A stretch of DNA of 64,000 nt. Origin: Desulfobacteraceae bacterium. Lineage in GTDB: Bacteria; Desulfobacterota; Desulfobacteria; Desulfobacterales; Desulfosarcinaceae. A program made the position numbers and the translations under genes. Positions 18,607 through 27,409 of this stretch are shown here, one piece after another. The stretch lies in contig JABDIN010000107.1 in NCBI GenBank assembly GCA_013003715.1, positions 41,166-105,165 of the forward strand, in the 5' to 3' direction. Within the stretch, counting starts at the first letter, position 1. Every line of letters begins with the position of its first letter. The notes beneath the pieces were generated by a model. The model was not told the origin of the DNA. It was given only the letters and a program-made list of their open reading frames with translations, and did no database searches.

Positions 18607-19465
18607 CGTATCCTCTTGGGGTGAACATGAAGTCCTTGTAGGTCACCGATGCGGTGCTGCCGATAAAAACGGTGGTGAGCATGGTCACATCCGCCCCGTG
18701 CAATCGGTCCAGCGTCGTGATTTCCACCTTCTGGGCCTGCCTCATGGCACTGCTCACGATGCCCACGGGTGTGCCACCGTCACGATGCCTGAGAATTATC
18801 TCCTGGGCCCGAACCAGTTGATCCCGTCTTTTTTTACTTTTGGGATTATAAAGTACGATGACGAAATCCGCCGATGCCGCCGCAGCCAACCGCCGTTCGA
18901 TGGTTTCCCAGGGGGTCAACAGGTCGCTTAGGCTGATGGCTGCGAAATCATGGGTCAGGGGCGCCCCCAGCAGGGCCGCACCGGAGCAAAGGGCAGGTAT
19001 GCCCGGCACTACTTCCACATAGAGATCCGCCGGCGCACCGGCACCTTCGGAAAAGGAGGCGATGGGCATGACATGGATGTCTTGTTTGGCGCAGATTTCC
19101 AATGCCAGTCCGGCCATGGCGTAAATACCTGGATCACCGCTGGATACCAAGGCGCAGGATTCTCCCGCCTTGGCCAGGCCGATGGCTGCGGACACCCGGT
19201 CCACCTCCTTTTTCATGCCGGTGCTGATAATTTTTTTCCCCTGTATCATCGGCCGGATTAGGTCGATGTAGGTGGTATACCCGGCAATGGATTCGGCTTC
19301 CCGTAATACGGTATGGGCGCGCGGACTCATGTGGTCCGCATCTCCCGGTCCTATACCGATGATGAACAGGGCATTCGGGCAACGGCCAGGGTGGCGTTGG
19401 TGCTTTTGTGTTTGGGGACGATCAATTGTCCGTTCGCTGCTGCCAGTATTGCTGCTGCTTCGCAT
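18587..19465 (-). CDS. cbiH: Cobalt-precorrin-3 C17-methyltransferase
   Basis: The SAM-dependent enzyme methylates C17 with ring contraction in the anaerobic pathway. The core starts at FIIGIGPGDADHMSPRAHTV and includes SSGDPGIYAMAGLALEI and VVPGIPALCSGAALLGAPL, typical of the precorrin methyltransferase fold. The start is a puzzle. No ATG, GTG or TTG lies near the conserved N-terminus, and the first good candidate is ATG 19465, with a cggag site 10 nt upstream. That start overlaps cbiG by 115 nt and adds about 35 residues of low complexity. The open frame continues to 19630. Confidence 0.9.
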   Translation of the reverse strand: MRSSSNTGSSERTIDRPQTQKHQRHPGRCPNALFIIGIGPGDADHMSPRAHTVLREAESIAGYTTYIDLIRPMIQGKKIISTGMKKEVDRVSAAIGLAKAGESCALVSSGDPGIYAMAGLALEICAKQDIHVMPIASFSEGAGAPADLYVEVVPGIPALCSGAALLGAPLTHDFAAISLSDLLTPWETIERRLAAAASADFVIVLYNPKSKKRRDQLVRAQEIILRHRDGGTPVGIVSSAMRQAQKVEITTLDRLHGADVTMLTTVFIGSTASVTYKDFMFTPRGYGAKYEL

Positions 19466-20421
19466 ACGCTTTTGACTCCGATATGTTTTTCCGCCATGGC
19501 GGAAGGGTTTTGGATCGCCGTCACGGCGTTGAGCTGATCCTTTGAGAAAAAACGCAGGGACAGGTTCAGTTCCGCGGCAAATTCGACGAGCCCGGGTTCG
19601 TCGAATTTCAGATCCACCGAGGCCACGCAAAAAAGGCTCTCCGCAGCCAACCTGAATTTGTCCATCACACCGTCCATCAGTTCCCGAATTTCGGCGGCCC
19701 GGGTATGCCGATTGCAGCCGATGCCCAGGGCCAGGGACGGCGGCCGCAGCACCAGGGTGTTCGCCAGGGTATTTCCGATGCCGTCGTCAATCACCACGAC
19801 GGCGGCATGCGGCGGCAAAATCTCCTGGCCCAAACCCGCATGGGGATGGCGGTCAACCAGGGGATGGGCGGCGAATTCCGTATTCGTGAAAACGCCCATC
19901 GGGTCAATCAATGCAATGCGCTGATGGGTGAGCAGCGCCATGCTGACGGTTTTAATGACTTCCGGATTCTGAATGAACAGCCCCTTTTCCCTGGCCGTCA
20001 CGTCAACCGCCGGCAGGCCGGCGGCGTCCGTTGCCGTGGTGATCACCGGGATGGCGTTGATAATGCCGGCTACCTTCTCCGCCAATTCATTGGCACCACT
20101 CACGTGGCCGGACAGGAGGCTCACCGCAAAACGGCCGGCATCATCCACGGCCACCACAGCCGGATCCTTCAGCTTATGATCGAGCAAGGGACCGATCATG
20201 CGCACAGCGATTCCGATGGACATGATGAAAATATGGGCGTTGAATCGGGTGAACTCCCGGGCAACCGCATCGGAGAGTTTGTCAAAAATGCCGGATGATG
20301 CGTCTCCGGTATCCAGGCCGGATGAGCGGAATATACGGCTGCCGGGCAAACCGCCGGCCACTGCGGTGGCGATGTCCCTCCCTTTCGGCGTAACAACCCA
20401 GATCGCTGCCCTGTAGTCCAT
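19351..20421 (-). CDS. cbiG: Cobalt-precorrin-5A hydrolase
   Basis: The enzyme opens the lactone ring of cobalt-precorrin-5A and releases acetaldehyde. The 356-aa protein has the N-terminal and central domain segment GIAVRMIGPLLDHKLKDPAVVAVDD followed by SLLSGHVSGANELA. Its C-terminal domain carries LGIGCNRHTRAAEI. ATG 20421 lies 4 bp behind the cbiF stop and fits the family start (MDYRAAIWVVTPKG); the frame extends to 20478. The cbiG stop falls inside the first conserved codons of cbiH, in another frame. Confidence 0.95.
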   Translation of the reverse strand: MDYRAAIWVVTPKGRDIATAVAGGLPGSRIFRSSGLDTGDASSGIFDKLSDAVAREFTRFNAHIFIMSIGIAVRMIGPLLDHKLKDPAVVAVDDAGRFAVSLLSGHVSGANELAEKVAGIINAIPVITTATDAAGLPAVDVTAREKGLFIQNPEVIKTVSMALLTHQRIALIDPMGVFTNTEFAAHPLVDRHPHAGLGQEILPPHAAVVVIDDGIGNTLANTLVLRPPSLALGIGCNRHTRAAEIRELMDGVMDKFRLAAESLFCVASVDLKFDEPGLVEFAAELNLSLRFFSKDQLNAVTAIQNPSAMAEKHIGVKSVCEAAAILAAANGQLIVPKHKSTNATLAVARMPCSSSV

Positions 20422-20425
20422 CTGC

Positions 20426-21220
20426 CTATGCACCCCCGGTGGTTGCGTTACGGAATCCATGGGAAAAATGCTTGTCATACAATTTGGATTTATGCTGAAG
20501 CCGCTCCGGGCTGATGTTCAATACCTTGCCGACAATGATCAATGCCTGGCGGGTAATCTTTTCTTGCCGGACGGTTTCCGCCAGTTCCCCCACAGTTGCA
20601 TAAATTACTTTTTCCTCGGGGTGGCTGGCCCGGTAGACAACGGCGCACAAGTTCTCAGGTCCGTAAGCCCGTGTAAGAATGGTTTCCAGTTCGTCGACCA
20701 GGGAGATACTCAGATATATGGCCATGGAGGTCTGGTGTGCGGCCAGGGATGCCATGTTTTCCAGTTCCGGAACCGGCGTGCGGCCGGCCATGCGTGTGAG
20801 GATCAGGGTCTGTGAGATTTCCGGCAGTGTGTATTCAATCCCCATGGCGGCGGCGGCGGCAAAGGCGGCGGTGACACCGGGAATGACACCATAGGGTATG
20901 GCCAGCTCCGTCAATTGGGCCATCTGTTCAAAAACAGCCCCGTAGAGACTGGGATCACCGGTATGAAGCCGTACCACAGATTTACCATTTTTATGGTGTG
21001 TGGCCATCTCTTCCACGATTCGCATTAAATGCATGCCGGCACTGTCCAGCAGTATTGCCCCCGGTTTTGTCCATTTCAGGACGGCTTTCGGGACAAGGGA
21101 CCCGGCATAAATGACGCAGTCGGCCTTTTCCAATGCCTTCTGTCCTTTTACGGTGATCAATTCCGGGTCGCCGGGACCGGCGCCTACAAATAACACGGGA
21201 TTTGGTTCATTCGTCTTCAT
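20426..21220 (-). CDS. cbiF: Cobalt-precorrin-4 C11-methyltransferase
   Basis: The SAM-dependent enzyme methylates C11 of the corrin precursor. The 264-aa protein begins VLFVGAGPGDPELITVKGQK and has VRLHTGDPSLYGAVFEQM and VIPGVTAAFAAAAAMGIEYTLPE, which separate CbiF/CobM from the other methyltransferases. It sits 3 bp behind cbiET and 4 bp before cbiG, so the genes are almost certainly one transcript. Confidence 0.96.
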   Translation of the reverse strand: MKTNEPNPVLFVGAGPGDPELITVKGQKALEKADCVIYAGSLVPKAVLKWTKPGAILLDSAGMHLMRIVEEMATHHKNGKSVVRLHTGDPSLYGAVFEQMAQLTELAIPYGVIPGVTAAFAAAAAMGIEYTLPEISQTLILTRMAGRTPVPELENMASLAAHQTSMAIYLSISLVDELETILTRAYGPENLCAVVYRASHPEEKVIYATVGELAETVRQEKITRQALIIVGKVLNISPERLQHKSKLYDKHFSHGFRNATTGGA

Positions 21221-21223
21221 ATT

Positions 21224-22471
21224 TTATCCTGACCTGTGCCCGGAGATGATCCACACCGGATTTTGCGATTGGAGACGGTCCCCCCAGGGCATGGCCCGGC
21301 TCCGGTTGATTTGGACCTGCACAGTTTCCGTCTCGAATCCCAGTTCCGTCAGCAGGATTGCCGTGCGGTCGATGTTCCGGATGATGACGGTATTCACGGT
21401 TATGCCGCCGCCCGGGCGCAAAAATTCCGCGGCTGTTTTGAGGATGCGATCCAGATGTCTGCCACCGCCGCCCACGAACACGCGATCCGGCCGGGGCAGG
21501 TGAGGCAGACAATCCGGGGCGGTGGCGTGTCGGATAAGCAGGTTTTCCACACCAAAGGTGGTTTTGTTCCGGTGGATCTGTTCCACCCGGTCTTCATATT
21601 GTTCAACGGCCACGACTTTTCCACCGGGAACCAGGGTCGAGGCCTCGATGGACACGGCACCGCTGCCCGCGCCGATATCCCAGAGCACATGATCCCGTGC
21701 GAGTCTCAGTTTGGAAATCGCCACGGCACGGACTTCCGCCTTGGTGATGAGCCCGTTCTCATGAACGAACCAGTTGTCCGGCATGCCGATAAACGGTTTT
21801 CGTTTTACAACTTCAAGGCCCGGTGCGGGTTTTAGAATCACGAAATTGGGGGTGGCGAAAGATTCTCCGATGGATTCGGCCGGTGAAAACCACCGGATCC
21901 GTTCCCCGGGAGACCCCAATTCCTCGAATACACAGAGGCGATAGGGGCAGCCTTTTTGTTGAATGAACGCCCCCAGCGCCGCCGGGGTCTCGACAGGGTC
22001 CGTGTAAACACCGATGGTCTTCCCGGTGTTCATGGCGGACAGGACGTCGTCTTTGCGCGACCGGCCATGGAGGCTCACCACCGTGGCCTGATGCCATGGT
22101 TCACCGATGCGGGCGAATGCGGCGGCCGCCGTGGAGACATTGGGATGGATGCGGATATTCCCGGGGCCCAGGGTTCGTGAGAGATATGCACCGATGCCGT
22201 AATACAGCGGATCGCCGGAGGCCACCACCACCACGGCCTTGCCGGCATCCCTTTCCTGCCGTATAAATTCCGCAAGGGCGCCGAGGTGTTTGTCGATGAC
22301 TTTTTTCTGCATGTTCAGGTCAGCGAAAAAGGCCAGGTGCCTCTCCCCGGCGACGAGAATGTCCGCTCTCCGGATAAGATCCAAGTGGGCGGCCGTCAGG
22401 TCCGTGGGCGACATACCCAATCCGATGATTTGAACCGGCTGTGAAGTGTGTTGCTGGTTATTCATCCCCAT
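21224..22471 (-). CDS. cbiET: Fused cobalt-precorrin-7 C5- / precorrin-6 C15-methyltransferase (CbiET)
   Basis: A single 415-aa protein combines CbiE and CbiT, as in CobL. Residues about 12-205 are the CbiE tetrapyrrole methylase (IIGLGMSPTDLTAAHLDLIR, VASGDPLYYGIGAYL). Residues about 235-410 are a Rossmann-type CbiT methyltransferase with DIGAGSGAVSIEAS and GGGGRHLDRIL. Together they methylate C5 and C15 and decarboxylate the C12 acetate. ATG 22471 or ATG 22465 may start it. It follows cbiD by 3 bp. Confidence 0.95.
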   Translation of the reverse strand: MGMNNQQHTSQPVQIIGLGMSPTDLTAAHLDLIRRADILVAGERHLAFFADLNMQKKVIDKHLGALAEFIRQERDAGKAVVVVASGDPLYYGIGAYLSRTLGPGNIRIHPNVSTAAAAFARIGEPWHQATVVSLHGRSRKDDVLSAMNTGKTIGVYTDPVETPAALGAFIQQKGCPYRLCVFEELGSPGERIRWFSPAESIGESFATPNFVILKPAPGLEVVKRKPFIGMPDNWFVHENGLITKAEVRAVAISKLRLARDHVLWDIGAGSGAVSIEASTLVPGGKVVAVEQYEDRVEQIHRNKTTFGVENLLIRHATAPDCLPHLPRPDRVFVGGGGRHLDRILKTAAEFLRPGGGITVNTVIIRNIDRTAILLTELGFETETVQVQINRSRAMPWGDRLQSQNPVWIISGHRSG

Positions 22472-22474
22472 TTC

Positions 22475-23617
22475 CTATCTTGTCCGTTCACTATCAAAAG
22501 CGATGTTACCCGCATAGTCGAATATCACCGACCGGATATTCACGATGGTGCCGGCGAATTCGCGGGCCGCAGTTGTCATCTCCCGGCCGACCCGGGCGAT
22601 CACTGCGGGGTGATCCACCCGCAAGAGGTCGAATGCGTGCCGGGCCGTATTGGCGTGCCGGACCTTTTCCGCCAGGGATTCACTGCCGGTGATACCGGCT
22701 GTCCACGCCGCCAATCGGTCGAGGGTCAATGCGGATTTGGCCGCGTGGGTATGGGGGATCTTGTGGGCCATTTTCAGGGCCTTGGCAAAAAATACGGCCA
22801 GGGTGGCGCCGGCAAACCCATGGGCCGAAACCCCTTCCAGGGACATTTTGAAAAAATCACCGATCTGGATGAACGCCGATTCGTCCAGTTCCGGCCAATG
22901 CCCCTGGGCAAAACGTTCACTGCGGCGGCCGGTGGTGAGTATTGCCTGTCGGTTCCCCGAAGCCCGTGCCACCGAGAGCGCGGACCGGATGGTGGCGATG
23001 TAGGCATCATGGGACATTGGACGCACGATACCGGTGGTGCCCAATATGGAGATACCGCCAAGGATACCCAGACGAGCATTGAGGGTTTTCGCCGCAATCG
23101 CTTCTCCTTCCGGGACAAAGACCTCCACTTCCACGCCGCATGCCACCCGGTTCCGTGTCAACACCTGGGCCACGGCCTCTTCGATCATTTTTCGGGGACC
23201 GGTATTGATGGCCGGTTCACCGGGCGGCACCTCCAGTCCGGGTCGGGTAACGCGGCCCACCCCCTGGCCACCGGTAATGGTGATCTGTACGACGGACTTT
23301 TCCCGAAGAGATACCTTTGCGCCGATGATGGCCTTGTGGGTGACGTCCGGATCGTCCCCGGCATCCTTGATGACGCGGCAGACCGCCGTTTTCGATGATA
23401 ATCCGGCACAATCATGTATGGCGATGGCCGTGCGGTCACCAGTCAAGAAACGGATTCCCACTGAATCCGGCGTTCTGTTTTCCAACAGGCGGATCACGGC
23501 CGCCTTGGCCGCTGCTGCCGCTGCCGCCCCGGTGGTGAATCCGCTTCGCAGTTTTGGATGTGTTTTACTTTCCATTTTCCGGTTTGTTCGATCTTGCATG
23601 CTAGGCGACCGTTGCAT
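22475..23617 (-). CDS. cbiD: Cobalt-precorrin-5B C1-methyltransferase
   Basis: The enzyme methylates C1 in the anaerobic route and has no counterpart in the aerobic pathway, so it marks this as the cobalt-early pathway. The protein contains the signature LRSGFTTGAAAAAAAKAA, the conserved ITGGQGVGRVTRPGL and GEPAINTGPRKMI, and ISILGTTGIVRPMS. ATG 23617 overlaps the upstream membrane-protein gene by 17 nt. Starts at 23599 and 23575 are equally possible and nearer the usual family N-terminus. Confidence 0.96.
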   Translation of the reverse strand: MQRSPSMQDRTNRKMESKTHPKLRSGFTTGAAAAAAAKAAVIRLLENRTPDSVGIRFLTGDRTAIAIHDCAGLSSKTAVCRVIKDAGDDPDVTHKAIIGAKVSLREKSVVQITITGGQGVGRVTRPGLEVPPGEPAINTGPRKMIEEAVAQVLTRNRVACGVEVEVFVPEGEAIAAKTLNARLGILGGISILGTTGIVRPMSHDAYIATIRSALSVARASGNRQAILTTGRRSERFAQGHWPELDESAFIQIGDFFKMSLEGVSAHGFAGATLAVFFAKALKMAHKIPHTHAAKSALTLDRLAAWTAGITGSESLAEKVRHANTARHAFDLLRVDHPAVIARVGREMTTAAREFAGTIVNIRSVIFDYAGNIAFDSERTR

Positions 23618-24656
23618 AGATAACCGTTACCAGTATGATGCTCGCCACCCGGAACCCCTGCCCTAAAAGCAGAAGCTGTCCCCCCATTTTCGGCTCGAAA
23701 ATGCCCATGTACCGGGGCAATTGATGCCGGAGCGCCCTCACCGGGAAGGCTGTGATATTGCCTATGATCAGTGCCAGAACCGTTTGTTTCACCGTGAGCA
23801 CGCCGGCGTCGAGCAGCGCACCCGCCGCCGCAAAACCGGATGTGAATTCGGCCACAAAGCTCAGGACCACCACGGACAACGACTCCACCGGCACCACCCG
23901 CGTCACCACGAACCGGGCCAATATATCCCGCAGTATATTGAAAAGGCCCATGGTATTGAGGACAAACACCAGCGTATAAATGGGAATGACAAAGGTCAAG
24001 ACGCCCATGAGCCTTTTCGGGAATCGTCTGGTTACACCTTCCCGGGCACTAGTGCGTTTTGACGGCGCTTTTGGGTCGTATGTGCCGTCCGCCAGGGGCA
24101 TGGCGCAGGTGCTGCCCGGCAGTTTGTAATGCCCGTAAGTCAGGAGCAGTATGGTTCTCAACACCACGGCCGTAAAGGTTATCGTGAAATAGATGATTCC
24201 AGCCGTTCCGGTCAGGGGTATCACGATAAACACAGTGGTCGGCAGGTGGAGAAAATAGGCCGGCAGCTGGTTGGTCAGGTTCGCCAGAAAAAGCTGGTTT
24301 TTGCATATTCGGCCCTCTTTGTAAAAATCCACCAGCATGGCATTGGCAACGGTGCCCGAGAGAAAAGCCGTGGTGAATGCGGCACTGCATTGCACGCCCA
24401 TATTGCCGAAACGGAAAAGCGGGGCCGCCACCGCCGCCAGGTATCTGGTCCACCCCGAGGCTTCGATCAATTGACCGATCATCAGTCCGAGGCTGATGAA
24501 CATCACCAGCCGGAACAATGGTTTCACGAGCCTGCCGTAGATGATATCGCCGGTCATCGTGTCGATGGTCAGGGATGCCGTGATCAACAGCGCCAGTGTA
24601 ATGCCCAGTGCCGCCAATAATCCCGGTATTTTTGACCGTTTTTTACGATTTTTCAT
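23601..24656 (-). CDS. Nucleoside-recognition (GATE) domain membrane protein within the cbi operon
   Basis: The 351-aa polytopic protein has about eight hydrophobic segments and two copies of the Gate motif region (SAAFTTAFLSGTVANAML and VAEFTSGFAAAGALLDAG). It overlaps cbiL by 14 nt upstream and cbiD by 17 nt downstream, so it is translated as part of the B12 operon. Gate-domain proteins are membrane proteins often linked to nucleosides or metals, with few proven substrates. Cobalt or corrinoid-precursor transport is my inference from position alone. No ATPase partner is adjacent. Confidence 0.8.
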   Translation of the reverse strand: MKNRKKRSKIPGLLAALGITLALLITASLTIDTMTGDIIYGRLVKPLFRLVMFISLGLMIGQLIEASGWTRYLAAVAAPLFRFGNMGVQCSAAFTTAFLSGTVANAMLVDFYKEGRICKNQLFLANLTNQLPAYFLHLPTTVFIVIPLTGTAGIIYFTITFTAVVLRTILLLTYGHYKLPGSTCAMPLADGTYDPKAPSKRTSAREGVTRRFPKRLMGVLTFVIPIYTLVFVLNTMGLFNILRDILARFVVTRVVPVESLSVVVLSFVAEFTSGFAAAGALLDAGVLTVKQTVLALIIGNITAFPVRALRHQLPRYMGIFEPKMGGQLLLLGQGFRVASIILVTVIYATVA

Positions 24657-25377
24657 GAATCCCGTTTCTTTTGGCGATGATCAGGGTCCAATATCCCGGC
24701 GGCCGGGTGGTGAGGTCATGGATATCCTCCACGATCTCTTCGTTGGGCAGGCTGCATTTGCAGATCCCCGTGCTTGATTTTCCCATATTGCATTCGTCGA
24801 GCGCCGTAACGATATCGCCGACATTTTTGTACGCCTTCATCATCACCACCGTATCCGGCTTCTCGTTGAATTGGCGCAAGCGGTCCCCGCCATGGGCCCC
24901 GGACAACAGCAACAAGGATTGTTCGCCTTCCACCAGGGGTTGATTCAGGCGTGCCGCCGCGGCCTGGTAGGCGGTGATGCCGGGGATCGTCTCGATGGGG
25001 ATATCCGGCGCGAGCTGTTGAATATACGGCAGCACGTATCCATAGGTGGAATAGGTCATGGAATCCCCGAGGGTGAGGAAGGCGGCGTCTTCGCCCCGGT
25101 TGAGAACCTCGATAATGGTTTTGGCATTGGTGATCCAGGCTTTTTCAACCTCGTCCCGGACCGTGGTCATGGGAAAACCCAGCATCCGGACCTGTGCATC
25201 CGCCGGGATATGCGGCCGGGCGATGTTCACCGCCTGGCTGTGCCGGTTCTTCGATGAAGATGCCGCAAACACGACCGATACCCGCTTCAGGATTTTTACC
25301 GCTTTTACCGAAATTAAATCCGGATCGCCGGGACCAACGCCTATGCCGTAGAGTGTTCCGTATCGTGGATCGTTCAT
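24643..25377 (-). CDS. cbiL: Cobalt-precorrin-2 C20-methyltransferase
   Basis: The SAM-dependent enzyme performs the first peripheral methylation after cobalt insertion. The 244-aa protein begins GTLYGIGVGPGDPDLISVKA and has FLTLGDSMTYSTYGYVLPY and IETIPGITAYQAAAARLNQP, the CbiL/CobI pattern. Its ATG overlaps the cbiC stop (ATGA), and its 3' end overlaps the Gate-domain gene. Confidence 0.96.
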   Translation of the reverse strand: MNDPRYGTLYGIGVGPGDPDLISVKAVKILKRVSVVFAASSSKNRHSQAVNIARPHIPADAQVRMLGFPMTTVRDEVEKAWITNAKTIIEVLNRGEDAAFLTLGDSMTYSTYGYVLPYIQQLAPDIPIETIPGITAYQAAAARLNQPLVEGEQSLLLLSGAHGGDRLRQFNEKPDTVVMMKAYKNVGDIVTALDECNMGKSSTGICKCSLPNEEIVEDIHDLTTRPPGYWTLIIAKRNGIHEKS

Positions 25378-26012
25378 GATTCCCTCTGTGTTGTGGTTGG
25401 CTGTTGTGTGGCCATTATCGCCAAGGCATTCACGACACTGGCGGCCACATTGGAGCCGCCTTTGCGTCCGATGTTGGTGATAAAGGGGGTGTCCAGCTCC
25501 CGCAATGCGTCCTTGGATTCCGCCGCGTTTACGAATCCTACAGGCAGACCGACGATCAGGGCCGGTGCCGCCCGGCCTTCCTTGATTTTTTCGATCAATC
25601 TCAAAAGGGCGGTGGGTGCGTTGCCCACCACGTAAATGCCACCGGCCATCTCCGCGATCGCTGCATCCACGGCGGCTTTGGCTCTGGTGGTTCCGGATTT
25701 TTCAGCGATTTCGCTTACCACGGCGTCGGCGATCAAGCAGTTGACCCTCACATGGTAATGGTCGAGTTCCTTGGTCCGGATGCCCGCCCTGGCCATGTTC
25801 GTATCGGTGACGACGGCGTTGCCGGACCTGATGGCCGAGAGCCCGGATTCAATGGCCCGGGGATGAAACCGTATGGATGTCATGTAGTCGAAATCGGCCG
25901 AGGTATGAATCATCCGCCGGACAATCCGCCATTGCGCCGGCGTGAATTGATGGGGACCGGCTTCGTCGTCGATGATCTGAAAGCTTTGGTCTTCTATGGC
26001 TTGCGGTTTCAT
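25374..26012 (-). CDS. cbiC: Cobalt-precorrin-8 methylmutase
   Basis: The enzyme moves the methyl group from C11 to C12, giving cobyrinic acid. The 212-aa protein from ATG 26012 (MKPQAIEDQSFQIIDDE) has RMIHTSADFDYMTSIRFHP with the catalytic histidine, TDTNMARAGI and GLPVGFVNAAESKDAL. The frame opens further upstream at 26081. The shorter start overlaps the cbiA stop and matches the family length. Confidence 0.96.
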   Translation of the reverse strand: MKPQAIEDQSFQIIDDEAGPHQFTPAQWRIVRRMIHTSADFDYMTSIRFHPRAIESGLSAIRSGNAVVTDTNMARAGIRTKELDHYHVRVNCLIADAVVSEIAEKSGTTRAKAAVDAAIAEMAGGIYVVGNAPTALLRLIEKIKEGRAAPALIVGLPVGFVNAAESKDALRELDTPFITNIGRKGGSNVAASVVNALAIMATQQPTTTQRES

Positions 26013-27388
26013 AAATGCTGCTTCCTTTTTCGGTAATAATCGCGGCAGAGGCCTGTAAAATGTCGTGCGGTATTCGGACAACTGCCGAAATGAAGGTGAA
26101 TATAGCTGCCGAGTGTCTGCCGGGTGCAGAATCCCCCGGCCGGCTTTTCCACGCCGGCCCGGTCCGTGATCTGATATACGGACGGCAATGAGTCGGACAC
26201 GGTATCGAGAGTGGAGTAGTGAAATTCGTGTCCCCGGATGACAGTGCCGGGCAACCCCAGGGGGGTTTGGGCCCTGAGGGTGATTTCCCGGTATCCCAGT
26301 GCGGTCAGCCGGGGCGACATCTTCGTTCGTAAGTGAAAGCAGCCGGTCATGGGATGGATCTCGCCGTCAAGGGTGGTGATTCCGTCGCTCAGGTACATGA
26401 ATCCGCCGCATTCACCGTATATGGGCATCCGGTTGCGGCAGCAGTGGTGGACCTGTTTCCGCATGTTTTCGTTTTCCGATAGCTGCCGGGCGTAAACCTC
26501 CGGATATCCCCCCCCGAAATAGAGGCCGTCCAGTTCTTCGGGTAGTGAGGTATCGTTCGTCGGTGAAAACGGGACGAGTTCCGCTCCCGCCGATGCCAAG
26601 AGGTCCAGATTGTCCCTGTAGTAGAAACAAAAAGCCTTGTCCCGGGCAACGCCGATGCGCACCTTCGGTTTCGCGGGAGGCGCGGATTCAGTGGGTGAAG
26701 GTACCGGCGGCCCATACTCCGGGAGTGAGTGCACCAGTCCGGAAAGGTCTACATCCGCTTCGATGATGTCGGCCAGCCGTCCGATAAACGGGTCCGCCAG
26801 CGGGTGGTCCTCCCGTGTCACCAGCCCCAGGTGCCGTTCAGGGATTTCAATGACCTTGTCCCGTTGGATGCCGCCCAGACAGGGCATGTGCACCTTATCT
26901 GCCAGGGCATCCTGTAAATACGCCAGATGCCGCCGGCTGCCCAGATTGTTAAATATGACACCGGCGAAGTTCAGGCCGGGGTCGAATCGTTCAAAGCCTT
27001 GTACCAGGGCAGCCGCGCTACGGGCCATACTCTTGGCGTTGACGGCGAGGATGACGGACAGATCAAGCCATTTGGCCATCTCGGCGGTGGAACCGGCTTC
27101 ACTCCGCCCGTCATAGCCGTCAAACAATCCCATGACCCCTTCCACAACTACAATATCCGCATCCCGGGCGGCCTGCCGGAAAAGGGTATGGTTATATGCC
27201 TTGGTCAACATCCATCCATCCAGGTTCCGGCAGACCCGGCCGGTGATCCGTTCATGGTGGCCGGGGTCGATAAAGTCCGGCCCTACCTTGAAGGATACCA
27301 CCGTTCGTCCCTGACGGATAAGTGCCGCCAGTATCCCTAAGGTGATGGTGGTTTTTCCGGCACCGCTTTGGGTGCCTGCGATGACCAT
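26009..27388 (-). CDS. cbiA: Cobyrinic acid a,c-diamide synthase
   Basis: The glutamine-dependent enzyme amidates the a and c side chains of cobyrinate. The 459-aa protein has the N-terminal ATPase motif AGTQSGAGKTTITLGIL, then KVGPDFIDPGHH, and a C-terminal glutamine amidotransferase with YGECGGFMYLSDG (nucleophile Cys). It follows btuF by 21 bp and directly precedes cbiC. It is the first biosynthetic gene after the transport genes. Confidence 0.97.
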   Translation of the reverse strand: MVIAGTQSGAGKTTITLGILAALIRQGRTVVSFKVGPDFIDPGHHERITGRVCRNLDGWMLTKAYNHTLFRQAARDADIVVVEGVMGLFDGYDGRSEAGSTAEMAKWLDLSVILAVNAKSMARSAAALVQGFERFDPGLNFAGVIFNNLGSRRHLAYLQDALADKVHMPCLGGIQRDKVIEIPERHLGLVTREDHPLADPFIGRLADIIEADVDLSGLVHSLPEYGPPVPSPTESAPPAKPKVRIGVARDKAFCFYYRDNLDLLASAGAELVPFSPTNDTSLPEELDGLYFGGGYPEVYARQLSENENMRKQVHHCCRNRMPIYGECGGFMYLSDGITTLDGEIHPMTGCFHLRTKMSPRLTALGYREITLRAQTPLGLPGTVIRGHEFHYSTLDTVSDSLPSVYQITDRAGVEKPAGGFCTRQTLGSYIHLHFGSCPNTARHFTGLCRDYYRKRKQHL

Positions 27389-27409
27389 TGCTTTGATGGT
27401 AGTCTCCCG

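Noticed and set aside
18587..19630. Full 347-aa reading frame as CbiH
   Set aside because: The first 55 codons lie inside cbiG in another frame and are Arg/Ser-rich; only the part from about 19465 is plausible.
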